64,000 bases of DNA from HGM12587 sp964602445 (GCA_964602445.1 CAZRQV010000002.1:167717-231716), one strand, 5' to 3'; shown: positions 26,716 through 35,116, counted from the stretch's first letter. Numbers and translations: made by a program. The notes: generated from the letters alone by a model not told the origin.

Positions 26716-27357
26716 ATGAAATCTTTTTTGATCATTGGAATGGGAAAATTCGGTCATCATATGTGCCAGAATCTGGCAACACAGGGAAATGAACTGATGA
26801 TCGTAGATGAAATAGAAGAAAAAGTAGAAGATCTGGTAGATATTGTAACCAGTGCAAAAGTAGGAGATTGTACCAAAACAGATGTACTTCAGTCCTTTGG
26901 AGTGGCTAATTTTGATGCCTGTATTGTATGCATCGGAGAAAATTTTCAGAGCAGTTTGGAAATCACATACAATCTTTCCGAGCTTGGAGCAAAACGGATC
27001 ATCAGTCTTGCCTGCACCGACATTCATGCCAAATTTCTTTTGCGGAACGGGGCAGATCATGTGATCTATCCGGAACGGGATATGGCGGAAAGACTGGCGG
27101 TATCGATCAGTAATGACAGCATTTTTGATTATATTAAACTGAGTGAAGAATTTTCAATCATGGAGATCACACCGATCAAAGCGTGGTATGGGAAAAATAT
27201 CATTGAAGCAAATATTCGTGCCAAATACCATGTCAATGTGCTGGCAATCAAAGAAAGCAACGGAAAAATCCATATGCCGGGTGCAGAGTACCGGTTCAAT
27301 GAGCGGGATCATGTGATCGTCATGGGAAAACACGAAGATATCAATCAGCTGGTATAA
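26716..27357 (+). CDS. trkA: TrkA/KtrA regulatory RCK protein
   Basis: The cytoplasmic gating ring of the potassium channel. The 213-aa protein has one RCK unit: RCK-N with the Rossmann motif FLIIGMGKFGHH near residues 4-15 and acidic VDEIEE at the end of strand two, then RCK-C at about 135-213, which in KtrA proteins binds c-di-AMP. One RCK pair, not two, marks it as KtrA-like. Operon partner of the channel gene directly upstream. Confidence 0.94.
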   Translation: MKSFLIIGMGKFGHHMCQNLATQGNELMIVDEIEEKVEDLVDIVTSAKVGDCTKTDVLQSFGVANFDACIVCIGENFQSSLEITYNLSELGAKRIISLACTDIHAKFLLRNGADHVIYPERDMAERLAVSISNDSIFDYIKLSEEFSIMEITPIKAWYGKNIIEANIRAKYHVNVLAIKESNGKIHMPGAEYRFNERDHVIVMGKHEDINQLV

Positions 27358-27461
27358 AGGGATTTTTAGGCAAAAGTTATCGTGTACAGTAACCGTAAAT
27401 ATAGTATAAATTCTCATGGATAGTATAAGAACATTTGATTTTGTCAGGTTAGGAGGACGAA

Positions 27462-28334
27462 ATGCTGGGAGAATGTCATGCCCATGTGATCATGGACGGA
27501 GTGAATTATAAAGAAGCTGTGAGTGTTCATAAAGACGGCGTTGTGGAGGAAAAAATCCATGATTGTTTTCGAAAATACCGGGATGCAGGGATTTCATTTA
27601 TCAGGGACGGCGGAGATTCTTATGGTGTTTCTAAGAGAGCCAAAGAAATTGCACCGGAGTATGGAATCGAATATTTAACGCCGCTGTTTGCCATTCATAA
27701 AAAGGGACATTACGGCGGAATCGTAGGGAGAAGTTTTTCTGACCTGCCGGAATATAAAGCACTGGTAAAAGAGGTCAAGCAGTCCGGCGGAGATTTTATT
27801 AAGATCATGATCAGCGGATTGATCGATTTTGAACAGTATGGTGCTTTAACAGAAGAAGGGCTGGATGCAGAACTGATTTGTGATATGATCCGGATTGCCC
27901 ATGAAGAGGGGATGGCAGTAATGGCGCATTGCAATGGAGCGAAAACGATGATGGCAGCAGCAGAAGCAGGTGTTGACAGCATAGAACATGGTGCGTATAG
28001 TGATTTAGAAGCACTGCAGGCCATGAAAGAATCCGACGTAATCTGGACACCGACAGTATCACCCATCGGAAATCTGACCGGCGGCGGAAGATTTGCGGAT
28101 GAGATCACAGAACAGATCCGGAGATTTCATATGGAGCAGATCCGCAGATTTGTACAGATGGGCGGAAAGATTGCACTGGGCAGTGATGCGGGGGCTTGGA
28201 GAGTGCCGCATGTGACCGGTTTGGGGACAGAATTCAATTATTTAACAGAAATTGTGGATAAGAATCATCTGAAAAATTCAGAAATGATAATAAAGAAAAG
28301 ATTTTCAAGGGAGCAGATAAATGGAACAATATAA
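27462..28334 (+). CDS. Amidohydrolase-family metal-dependent hydrolase
   Basis: A TIM-barrel hydrolase with the amidohydrolase metal set: HAH in GECHAHV (residues 5-7), a probable carboxylated Lys in FIKIMISG (near 113), His in VMAHCNG (near 155) and SIEHG (near 176), and the Asp in ALGSDAG (near 244). Substrate unknown; related enzymes act on cyclic amides, imidazolonepropionate or prolyl dipeptides. It is 290 aa, shorter than most, because the N-terminal beta-sandwich is missing, leaving mostly the barrel. AGGAGG precedes the ATG. The stop overlaps the next gene by 14 bases, so it is coupled to the TtcA-like fusion. Confidence 0.85.
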   Translation: MLGECHAHVIMDGVNYKEAVSVHKDGVVEEKIHDCFRKYRDAGISFIRDGGDSYGVSKRAKEIAPEYGIEYLTPLFAIHKKGHYGGIVGRSFSDLPEYKALVKEVKQSGGDFIKIMISGLIDFEQYGALTEEGLDAELICDMIRIAHEEGMAVMAHCNGAKTMMAAAEAGVDSIEHGAYSDLEALQAMKESDVIWTPTVSPIGNLTGGGRFADEITEQIRRFHMEQIRRFVQMGGKIALGSDAGAWRVPHVTGLGTEFNYLTEIVDKNHLKNSEMIIKKRFSREQINGTI

Positions 28335-29670
28335 AGAAATAGAACGAGCATTGATCAAAAAATTCAGAAAGCCAATCTGGCGAAAATTTACGCAGGCGAT
28401 CAATGACTATGACCTGATTCAGGAAGGAGATAAGATTGCAGTCTGCATTTCCGGCGGAAAAGATTCCATGCTTTTGGCAAAGCTGATGCAGGAGCTGCAG
28501 CGACATGGAAAATTTCCTTTTGAACTGGTATTTCTCGTAATGGATCCGGGGTATACTCCGAAAAATAGAAAAAAGATTGAAGATAATGCAAAGCTTTTAA
28601 ATATTCCGATCACGATCTTCGAAAGTCCGATCTTTGATTCGGTGGTGGAGATCAAAGACAATCCGTGTTATCTGTGCGCTCGTATGAGACGAGGATATCT
28701 CTATAAAAACGCACAGGATCTGGGCTGTAATAAAATTGCCCTGGGACATCATTTTGATGATGTGGTAGAAACCATCCTGATGGGGATGCTCTACGGGGCG
28801 CAGATTCAGACCATGATGCCAAAACTGCACAGCACCAATTTCGAAGGAATGGAGCTGATCCGTCCAATGTATCTGATCAAAGAAGAAGATATTCTGGCAT
28901 GGCGTGATTATCACGAACTGCAGTTTTTACAGTGTGCCTGCCGATTTACAGAAAAGATTTCCGAAGCAGAAGATGGGGTAGGTGAATCCAAACGTCAGGA
29001 AATGAAAATGCTGATGAAGCAGTTCCGTGCGACTAGCAAACATATTGAAATGAATATTTTCAGAAGTGTGGAAAATGTAAATCTGAGTACGGTGATCGCA
29101 TATAAAAAAGATGGCGTGGAACATCATTTTCTGGAAACCTATGATCGGGGAAGAAAATTCCGCAGAACAGAATATGGAGATATTCCAGCCGTAATGACTC
29201 TGATCCGTCAGGCACAGCAGTATATGAGAGAACAGGGCATTGACCAGTGGCAGAACGGTTATCCAAATGAAGCAGTCATTGCAGAGGATATTTCCAAAGG
29301 ATACAGCTGGGTCATGGAAGAAAATCATAAGATCATCGGCACCATGGCAGTGCTTTTTGACGGAGAACCGACCTATGAGAAAATCTATGACGGTCAGTGG
29401 AAGAGTGAAGAACCATCCTATGCAGCAATCCACAGAGTTGCGGTAGATGCAGAATGCAAAGGAAAAGGAATTGCCGGAGCCATGGTAGAAGAAGTGGTGC
29501 AGATGTGCCGTCAGAGAGGAATTCGAAGCATTAAAAATGATACCCATAAAGATAATCAGTCCATGCAGAGAATGCTGGCAAAGAACGGATTTGAATATTG
29601 CGGAATCATTTACTTGGAAGACGGTGCAGAACGGATTGCATTTGAGAAAACGGTGGAAGCTGAATTGTAA
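28321..29670 (+). CDS. TtcA-like PP-loop tRNA thiolation ATPase fused to GNAT acetyltransferase
   Basis: Residues 1-275 look like the TtcA/TtuA family that activates tRNA bases for sulfur addition: PP-loop SGGKDSML at 44-51, a C115-x-x-C118 pair (CYLC), a further Cys pair in CAC near residue 204, and GHHFDDVVETILMG near 142-155. From about residue 284 a second domain follows with the GNAT fold; the acetyl-CoA loop is CKGKGIAGAM near 380, and it ends with DNQSMQRMLAKNGFEYCG. There is no frameshift or stop between the parts, and 449 aa equals the sum of both families. Whether the two activities act on the same tRNA base is unknown. Starts within the amidohydrolase gene. Confidence 0.88.
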   Translation: MEQYKEIERALIKKFRKPIWRKFTQAINDYDLIQEGDKIAVCISGGKDSMLLAKLMQELQRHGKFPFELVFLVMDPGYTPKNRKKIEDNAKLLNIPITIFESPIFDSVVEIKDNPCYLCARMRRGYLYKNAQDLGCNKIALGHHFDDVVETILMGMLYGAQIQTMMPKLHSTNFEGMELIRPMYLIKEEDILAWRDYHELQFLQCACRFTEKISEAEDGVGESKRQEMKMLMKQFRATSKHIEMNIFRSVENVNLSTVIAYKKDGVEHHFLETYDRGRKFRRTEYGDIPAVMTLIRQAQQYMREQGIDQWQNGYPNEAVIAEDISKGYSWVMEENHKIIGTMAVLFDGEPTYEKIYDGQWKSEEPSYAAIHRVAVDAECKGKGIAGAMVEEVVQMCRQRGIRSIKNDTHKDNQSMQRMLAKNGFEYCGIIYLEDGAERIAFEKTVEAEL

Positions 29671-29686
29671 AAGTGTGGTATTAAAA

Positions 29687-29732
29687 AAATCCCTTCGGAG
29701 GATCTGGCGGATCAGAACCTTCGAAGGGATTT
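29687..29732. terminator. Two-way terminator
   Basis: An 11-bp stem (29687-29697 with 29722-29732) with A-run before and T-run after lies between a plus-strand and a minus-strand gene end. It can stop transcription from both sides. Confidence 0.85.
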
Positions 29733-29736
29733 CCTT

Positions 29737-30732
29737 CTATTTTACGGAAGTTTCCGCATATGTGGTGGTAACAAGTGCATCATAAGGAACTTTCTGATCC
29801 AGTTCTCCGGCTTCCATCAGGATATCCTGTAAAAGTTCAAAGGCATCCTGTTCAAAAATGAGATTTTCTTTCCAGGTATCCTGATCATAATATCGCTGAA
29901 CAATGGCGGTAATGGTAGAAAGCTCAGTTTCTTCAAACTGCGGCTGGATTACTTTTGCGATTTCTTCCGGGGAATGACTGTTTACATAGTCCATTCCTTT
30001 TTGAAGTGCATTGGTAACGCTTTGGATGATCTCAGAATGTTCTTCCATGTAGCTTTTCTTTGCAGAAAATGCGGTATAAGGTACATAACCGGAAGCTTCC
30101 CCTAAAGAGGCAACCACATAACCCACGCCTTCTGATTCTAAGGTGGTAGCAGAAGGCTCAAATTCCACGGTAAAATCACCTTTTCCGGAAGAAAATGCAG
30201 CAGCAGTGCTTCCGAAATCAATGCTCTGGTCGATTGAAAGATCTTTGGCCGGATCAATGCCGTTCTTTTTTAAAACATATTCAAAGACCATCTGCGGCAT
30301 ACCACCTTTCCGGCCGCCAAGTACAGAACTTCCTTTTAAATCTTTCCAATCAAAATCAGGCATTTCTTCTCTGGCAACCATAAAGTTTCCGGCACGCTGA
30401 GTCAGCTGTGCAAAATTCACAAGATAGTCATCGGAATTTTGTGCATAAACGTAAATGGTACTTTCTGAACCCATAAATGCAATATCTGCTTCTTCGGAAA
30501 TGACTGCGGTAGTGACTTTATCAGCACCAAATGCAGTCACAAGTTCCAGATCAATCCCTTCTTCTTTAAAATATCCTTCTTCGACAGCCACATACATAGG
30601 AGCATAAAAAATAGAATGTGCAACTTCACTTAAAGTAACTTTGGTAAGATCAGCGTTTTGATTGCTTTCGCAGCCAGTCAGCAGGGATAAGATAAAAATG
30701 AAAGAAAGAGCAAGTGAAAGAAATTTTTTCAT
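29737..30732 (-). CDS. NMT1/SsuA-type ABC transporter substrate-binding lipoprotein
   Basis: A periplasmic-type binding lipoprotein of the nitrate/sulfonate/thiamine-precursor family. The signal ends in LLTGC with lipid Cys at residue 21. The mature part starts KVTLSEVAHSIFYAPMYVAVEEGYFKEEG, the family's typical first strand, and later GGMPQMVFEYVLKKNGIDP. It is 331 aa, normal length. No permease or ATPase gene adjoins it, so it is either an orphan or the rest of the operon was lost; the decayed region lies right behind its promoter. Ligand (taurine, hydroxymethylpyrimidine or other) cannot be set. Confidence 0.85.
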   Translation of the reverse strand: MKKFLSLALSFIFILSLLTGCESNQNADLTKVTLSEVAHSIFYAPMYVAVEEGYFKEEGIDLELVTAFGADKVTTAVISEEADIAFMGSESTIYVYAQNSDDYLVNFAQLTQRAGNFMVAREEMPDFDWKDLKGSSVLGGRKGGMPQMVFEYVLKKNGIDPAKDLSIDQSIDFGSTAAAFSSGKGDFTVEFEPSATTLESEGVGYVVASLGEASGYVPYTAFSAKKSYMEEHSEIIQSVTNALQKGMDYVNSHSPEEIAKVIQPQFEETELSTITAIVQRYYDQDTWKENLIFEQDAFELLQDILMEAGELDQKVPYDALVTTTYAETSVK

Positions 30733-30805
30733 GAAAAACTCCCTTTAATTTGTTACTAGACAGTATATGCAGCGAAAGCGAGGTGTGTGACGGGAGCAGG
30801 AACTG

Positions 30806-30838
30806 CCTATTGAATTTGAAAAAATATTAGCATAATAT
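30806..30838 (+). repeat. 33-nt promoter repeat, copy 1
   Basis: 33 bases, 31 identical to 33780-33812, in the same orientation. Each copy holds TTGAAT, a 17-bp spacer and TAATAT, so it is a promoter by sequence. The two copies bound the gene-graveyard region. Confidence 0.75.
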
Positions 30839-30847
30839 GAAAGATGA

Positions 30848-31123
30848 ATGGAGAGTCGGGGGCAGAGAGAAGATAAAAAGAATCTTGTTGTGACCGGTAA
30901 GACTTACAAGGAAGCGATTGCTGCTTATTATCAGATTCTTGAAGAAAAGAAAAAAGGAAAAACAACGATTTACCGACAAGTTGAATATAATACCTATATT
31001 CGTGATTTCTTTACAGATAGTCAAGGGAAATCTTTAGATGATGTAATTAAGTGTTGGAAATATAAAAAGCAATTGCAAGGACATAATTGCTATGAAAGAG
31101 CTGACCGTATAGCTCTCGAATAA
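30848..31123 (+). pseudogene. 5'-truncated SAP/DUF6434-like protein fragment
   Basis: Only the C-terminal part of a small DNA-associated protein family that often bears a SAP domain seems present. From about base 30893 the frame reads GKTYKEAIAAYYQILEEKK and, at the end, GKSLDDVIKCWKYKKQLQG, which I recall from the end of such proteins (about 180 aa in full). The codons before that look like chance sequence and no good ribosome site is seen. The family recall is from memory and unverified. A promoter repeat lies just upstream, so it could still be transcribed. Confidence 0.55.
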
Positions 31124-31154
31124 AAAAACGGAAATTGATGGAGGATAATCAGAC

Positions 31155-31538
31155 GTGAAAATTGAGCATATTGCCATGTATGTAAATGACCTGGAGGCAG
31201 CAAAAGATTTTTTTGTTAAATACTTTGGCGCAGCCTCAAATAAGGGGTATCATAACAGGAAGACAGACTTCCGGTCTTATTTCCTTACCTTTGATGGGGG
31301 AGCCAGACTGGAAATAATGAACAAACCGGTAATGGAAGATGCTGAGAAAACACTGGCACGTACAGGATTTATTCATATAGCATTCAGTGTTGGCAGCAAG
31401 GAAAAAGTAGACGAATTGACGAAAAAACTGAAAGTGGATGGATACGAAGTAGTCAGTGGACCGAGAACAACAGGAGATGGTTATTATGAAAGCTGTGTTG
31501 TGGCTCTTGAAGAAAATCAGATAGAAATTACAGTGTAA
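31155..31538 (+). CDS. VOC (glyoxalase/bleomycin resistance) family protein
   Basis: A 127-aa single-copy vicinal oxygen chelate protein; members include glyoxalase I, dioxygenases and antibiotic-binding proteins. The metal ligands of the family are visible as His in KIEHIAMYV (residue 4), His in FIHIAFSV (near 75) and Glu in QIEITV at the C-terminus. The start is GTG 31155, with GGAGG at 31140-31144 about 10 bases upstream. Intact in a decayed neighbourhood, so it may still be functional. Substrate unknown. Confidence 0.85.
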   Translation: MKIEHIAMYVNDLEAAKDFFVKYFGAASNKGYHNRKTDFRSYFLTFDGGARLEIMNKPVMEDAEKTLARTGFIHIAFSVGSKEKVDELTKKLKVDGYEVVSGPRTTGDGYYESCVVALEENQIEITV

Positions 31539-31690
31539 CCACTTCCTAAAAGCTTATATTTTTTAAATCCATATGCGAACAGACTAAACTGGTGGTTAAA
31601 AAAATCTAAACTAATTGTATCGGCGATACCTTCTTTATTCCCTAATTCTTTATATAATATAGATACAAAAGGAAAACGGAGGTACAAGAA

Positions 31691-32349
31691 ATGAAGTTAT
31701 CACTTCCTGCTAATATAAGCAAATTACGAAAAGAACATTCCATGACACAGGAGCAGTTAGCGGAAGTCTTGGGTGTTACCTTCGCTTCTGTTTCAAAAGG
31801 GGAGCGTGGTGTAGCGACACCAGAATTAAATATGAAGTATGACAAAGGTGTAGAACTGTTAAAACAGAATAATCCTTGTCGAATGAACCATCCGTTGATC
31901 GGACAAACGCTTGCATCTTCGTGCAATGATCCGGAGGGCGCATTGCCGTATCTATCAATGGCATTGCTCGATTTAACAGTGATCCAAATGGAAGTTGTAA
32001 TGGGCTATCTCAACGTTTTCTGCAAAACAAAAGACTATCACAATGCTTTGGCACTTGTGGATTGGGCACTTGCTTTTCATCCCGGATTAAAAAATTCAGA
32101 AAAGCGAAGTTACATGGACAAAAACGAAGCATTTCTTTGGGCAATCCGAGCGGATATTCAGTTGTCGCTGGGTAATAAAGAAGAGGTAATAAATAGTCTC
32201 CATCAAGCAAAAAATATCGCCTCTCGATTCCTGCAACAGCCGTTGACGATTTGGGCGATACAGCGATGCTTGGTATTGACGATTATATAGAGAGTCAGGA
32301 GAAAGACGAATTACTTAATTTGTGGAGGAGGGTCAAAGACGAAGAGTAA
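31691..32349 (+). pseudogene. XRE-family HTH regulator, frameshifted and internally shortened
   Basis: The N-terminus is a clear helix-turn-helix domain (SKLRKEHSMTQEQLAEVLGV, then ERGVATPELN at residues 38-47). Just after it the sequence jumps to a repeat-type C-terminal region, so part of the middle seems deleted. The main frame stops at 32290, but from about base 32246 another frame reads DDLGDTAMLGIDDYIESQ and continues sensibly to LWRRVKDEE and a stop at 32349. That points to a frameshift near 32240. Two faults indicate a dead gene. The usual SKWERG is also changed to SKGERG. Confidence 0.7.
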
Positions 32350-32397
32350 GCTTAAAGCCGAACGTAAAAAATACTTCATTTGTTTTGTTATTGTTGT

Positions 32398-32452
32398 CAG
32401 GCAATCTGCTACGCTCCGATCTATTTCAAATATTCTTTAAGCAGATTGCCTG
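32398..32452. repeat. 13-bp inverted repeat in decayed region
   Basis: CAGGCAATCTGCT at 32398-32410 pairs perfectly with 32440-32452 across a 29-nt loop. It lies between the dead HTH gene and the IS200, and overlaps a tnpV-like scrap. It may be a terminator relic or an old element end. Confidence 0.5.
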
Positions 32453-32487
32453 AAATCATTGCTTTCGTCGAAAATGTACTTGTTCAT
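32437..32487 (-). pseudogene. Start of a TnpV-like transposon protein (16-codon scrap)
   Basis: On the minus strand a GAGGAATT ribosome site is followed by ATG and MNKYIFDESND, which resembles the start of TnpV-type proteins from clostridial transposons, then diverges and stops. It is too short for certainty but fits the mobile-element debris here. Confidence 0.35.
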
Positions 32488-32645
32488 AGAATCAATTCCT
32501 CAGTATAATAAATGAAAAGTCTAATCCCCCAGCTATGCTGGGGAGAATAGTGTAAGTGGAAACGGTGAGGATATCAATAAAAAACCTCCTATGTTATATT
32601 GAGAATGGTGTCGCAAGCCAAACTCAAACATAGGAGGTGGTCCAA

Positions 32646-33074
32646 ATGGACAATAGAAGCATATCACATACTCGTTGGAAATGCCAATACCATATCGTAT
32701 TCATTCCGAAGTACCGTAAAAAGGTATTGTATGGGAAAGTACGAGACGCTGTCAAAGAGATAATCAGTTTACTTTGTAAGTATAAGGATGTGGAGATTAT
32801 AGCTGAAGCAGTTTGCATAGATCATGTGCATTTAAGTGTGGCGATTCCGCCAAAGTTGAGTATCTCGAATTTCATGGGATACTTAAAAGGAAAAAGTACA
32901 TTGATGATTTATGATAGACATCCTGAGTTACAAAGCAAATGGGATAAAGCATTTTGGGCACGAGGATATTATGTTGAAACAATTGGTAATATCACTGACG
33001 AAGCTGTACAGAAATATATAAAAGAGCAAGCAGAAGAGTCAAGAAAAGAAGATTCACGAAGTACCGCTTTATAG
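32646..33074 (+). CDS. tnpA: IS200 TnpA, HUH/Y1 transposase
   Basis: A 142-aa rep-type transposase that cuts single-stranded DNA at subterminal hairpins. It shows the start TRWKCQYHIVFIPKYRKK, the metal-binding HUH as DHVHLSV (near residue 57-63) and the nucleophile Tyr in WARGYYVETIG (near 109-119). Length equals that of active IS200 TnpA. ATG 32646 has AGGAGG at 32631-32636 upstream. The gene is intact, so the element may be mobile. Confidence 0.93.
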   Translation: MDNRSISHTRWKCQYHIVFIPKYRKKVLYGKVRDAVKEIISLLCKYKDVEIIAEAVCIDHVHLSVAIPPKLSISNFMGYLKGKSTLMIYDRHPELQSKWDKAFWARGYYVETIGNITDEAVQKYIKEQAEESRKEDSRSTAL

Positions 33075-33148
33075 CGGACCAGTAAAAGTGCTTGCGATAC
33101 CGCCCTTATGGGCGAGCAGTAACATAGCCCTTTGGAGGGCTAATCATA

Positions 33149-33171
33149 AACCACCACTTGAAGTGGTGGTT
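33149..33171. repeat. IS200 right-end hairpin
   Basis: An 11-nt arm (33149-33159) is complementary to 33161-33171; the practical stem is AACCACCAC/GTGGTGGTT with a 5-nt loop. It marks the right end recognised by TnpA. Confidence 0.7.
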
Positions 33172-33673
33172 GCTAACTTTAAGAAAACGAAAACAGAAGC
33201 GCTACAGGGAGAACCGGGCGTGGTATATACACCAATCAAAGGAAAGGTGATTTCGTTAAAAGAGATCGCTGACGGTGTGTTTAGCGAGGGAATCCTTGGA
33301 GACGGATGCGGAATCGAGCCTTCAGAAGAAGTGGTAAGTGGTATGTGCCCCATTTGCTGGAAAAATCGTACAGGTTGCAGATACCGGTCATGCGATTGGT
33401 ATTATGAGCAACGATGGCATGGAGCTTCTGATTCATGTGGGAATGGATACCGTTGATATGAATGGAAAAGGTTTTCGAATTTATGTCAAACAGGATGATG
33501 TAGTAGAGCAGGGACAAAAATTGATGCAGTTTAGTCTTGATGAGATAAAAAAAGCAGGGCATCCGGCAACTACAGCGGTGATCCTTTGCGGCAGCGAAGA
33601 AGGCGCGATCCAAGAGGTCATAACAGGAGACCGCAAAATTGGAGAAGTGCTGTTTCAATTGACAGAAAAGTAA
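33172..33673 (+). pseudogene. PTS glucose/glucoside-type EIIA domain, frameshifted and truncated
   Basis: The C-terminal EIIA domain of a sugar PTS (Glc family). The first frame gives VVYTPIKGKVISLKEIADGV and GDGCGIEPSEEVV, then a second frame (from 33338) continues CAPFAGKIVQVADTGHAIGI, ELLIHVGMDTVD with the phosphorylated His, and a normal C-terminus to 33673. The break is an exact 7-bp tandem copy of AGTGGTA (33330-33336 and 33337-33343); removing one copy restores one frame. The EIIB and EIIC parts that usually precede it are absent and IS200 lies at the 5' side. An in-frame ATG (33335) could express only the C-terminal 111 residues. Confidence 0.85.
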
Positions 33674-33779
33674 GCAAATATGTAAAATCGAAAAAATAAG
33701 TAATTACTGCCAGCAGAGGTTGTCTGCTGGCACTTTTAGATTTTCTGAGTGTGTATCATCGATCATCAAATCAAAATCT

Positions 33780-33812
33780 CCTATTGAATTAGAAAAAATA
33801 TTGGCATAATAT
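33780..33812 (+). repeat. 33-nt promoter repeat, copy 2
   Basis: Second copy of the repeat at 30806-30838 (31 of 33 identical). TTGAAT at 33784-33789 and TAATAT at 33807-33812 with a 17-bp spacer make it the likely promoter of the EamA-type gene. Confidence 0.75.
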
Positions 33813-33912
33813 AGGGAATACAGGGAAACTGTTTCTTGTACAAAAGAAAAAATTTCTTTTTCTGGGGAGCATTGGAAAAGACAAAGAATAATTCTTACGG
33901 AGGTAAGAGCAG

Positions 33913-34326
33913 ATGTGGTTTGTATTGGCATTATTATCTGCAGTATTTGCAGCGTTGACTTCGATACTGGCGAAGGTGGGGATTGATGGAGTAAACTCAA
34001 ATCTTGCAACAGCCATCAGAACGATGGTTGTCGTAGTTGTGGCATGGGGAATGGTATTTCTCACTCATGCACAAAATGGGATTTTTCAGATCAGCAAAAA
34101 AAGCTGGTTGTTTTTAATCTTATCAGGATTAGCTACTGGTGCTTCCTGGCTTTGCTACTATAAGGCGTTGCAGGTGGGAGAAGCATCGAAAGTAGTTCCT
34201 ATCGATAAGCTGAGTGTCGTTATTACATTGGTATTGGCTTTTGTCTTTTTGCATGAAGAATTTACGATGAAATCTTTGATCGGCTGCATATTGCTGACCG
34301 TAGGAACACTGATCATGGTGCTGTAG
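33913..34326 (+). CDS. Small EamA-domain (DMT superfamily) membrane protein
   Basis: A 137-aa membrane protein with a single EamA unit and about five helices (near 1-20, 32-50, 64-82, 92-110, 117-136). Most EamA transporters have two such units in about 300 aa; half-size members are known and would work as dimers. Visible motifs include ALTSILAKVGIDGVNSNLATAIR at the start and a Glu in LHEEFT before the final helix. CGGAGG precedes the ATG. Single gene; substrate unknown. Confidence 0.85.
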   Translation: MWFVLALLSAVFAALTSILAKVGIDGVNSNLATAIRTMVVVVVAWGMVFLTHAQNGIFQISKKSWLFLILSGLATGASWLCYYKALQVGEASKVVPIDKLSVVITLVLAFVFLHEEFTMKSLIGCILLTVGTLIMVL

Positions 34327-34450
34327 AAAAATTTTGAGAATGTTTGGTGTAAAATACAGCAGCGCTTTTACTTGGGAAGGGCAGCAGGCAATCAATTAAG
34401 AGCGATAAACATGTGTATATGGCAAATGGCAGAGAGAGGATTGGGGGATT

Positions 34451-35041
34451 ATGAACGAATTAGAAAAATGTATGGCCGGAGAATGGTATGATTGTCATGA
34501 CGCGATTTTTTTAAAATATAAAAATGATGCCAGAAACTTGCTGGATCAATATCATAAATTGTCGTACAGTCAGAAAGAAAAAAAGACAGAACTATTAAGA
34601 CAGCTGTTCGGCAGTATTGGCAGCAATGTATCAGTAGGGCTTCCATTTCTCTGTGATTACGGAAAAAATATTTATATTGGAGATAATGTATCTGTTAATA
34701 TGAATTGTACTTTTGTTGACTGCAATAAAATCGAGATTGGAAATCATGTTCTGATTGCTTCTAATGTACAGATTTATACTGCAGCACATCCGGTGGAACT
34801 TTCAGAACGGCTTACACCGAATTGGAAGCCGGAAAGCGGAGAGTATTTTTGCCGTACCTATGCATTGCCGGTGAAAATCGGAAACGGATGCTGGATTGGC
34901 GGCGGCGCCATAATTCTTCCGGGCGTCACTATCGGAGACGGTTCGGTAATTGGTGCGGGAAGCGTGGTTACCAAGGATATACCGGAAAACTGTGTTGCGG
35001 CCGGAAATCCATGCAGAGTGCTTAGAAAAATTAATGAGTAA
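34451..35041 (+). CDS. Maltose/galactoside O-acetyltransferase-type hexapeptide enzyme
   Basis: An acetyl-CoA:sugar O-acetyltransferase of the LacA/Maa/NodL type, forming a trimer of left-handed beta-helices. N-terminal Maa-like helices (MAGEWYDCHD near 8-17), then hexapeptide repeats from about residue 70 (IYIGDNVSVNM, IEIGNHVLIASNV), the active-site His in YTAAHPV near 116, and the end WIGGGAIILPGVTIGDGSVIGAGSVV and NPCRVLRKI. 196 aa is typical. It may detoxify unused sugars. Single gene. Confidence 0.9.
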   Translation: MNELEKCMAGEWYDCHDAIFLKYKNDARNLLDQYHKLSYSQKEKKTELLRQLFGSIGSNVSVGLPFLCDYGKNIYIGDNVSVNMNCTFVDCNKIEIGNHVLIASNVQIYTAAHPVELSERLTPNWKPESGEYFCRTYALPVKIGNGCWIGGGAIILPGVTIGDGSVIGAGSVVTKDIPENCVAAGNPCRVLRKINE

Positions 35042-35087
35042 TTTGTAAAAAAGAGATCAGAGGATGTCAGATTTTGAAATAAAAAAC

Positions 35088-35116
35088 TTTACATGTAGTT
35101 TTCAATACTATATAAT
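35088..35116 (+). promoter_or_regulatory. Promoter of the DUF1836 gene
   Basis: TTTACA at 35088-35093, 17-bp spacer and TATAAT at 35111-35116. A strong promoter by sequence. Confidence 0.65.

Larger units (their letters stand above)
32515..33180 (+). mobile_element. IS200-type insertion sequence
   Basis: A single tnpA gene with hairpins on both sides, the IS200/IS605 plan without tnpB. Left: CCCCAGC/GCTGGGG hairpin at 32527-32543. Right: small hairpins near 33101-33142 and a strong AACCACCAC/GTGGTGGTT hairpin at 33149-33171. Exact ends are estimated, since these elements make no target duplication or terminal inverted repeats. The right end abuts the linker of a broken EIIA gene while the left side bears no part of that gene, so a deletion accompanied or followed insertion. 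Confidence 0.8.
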
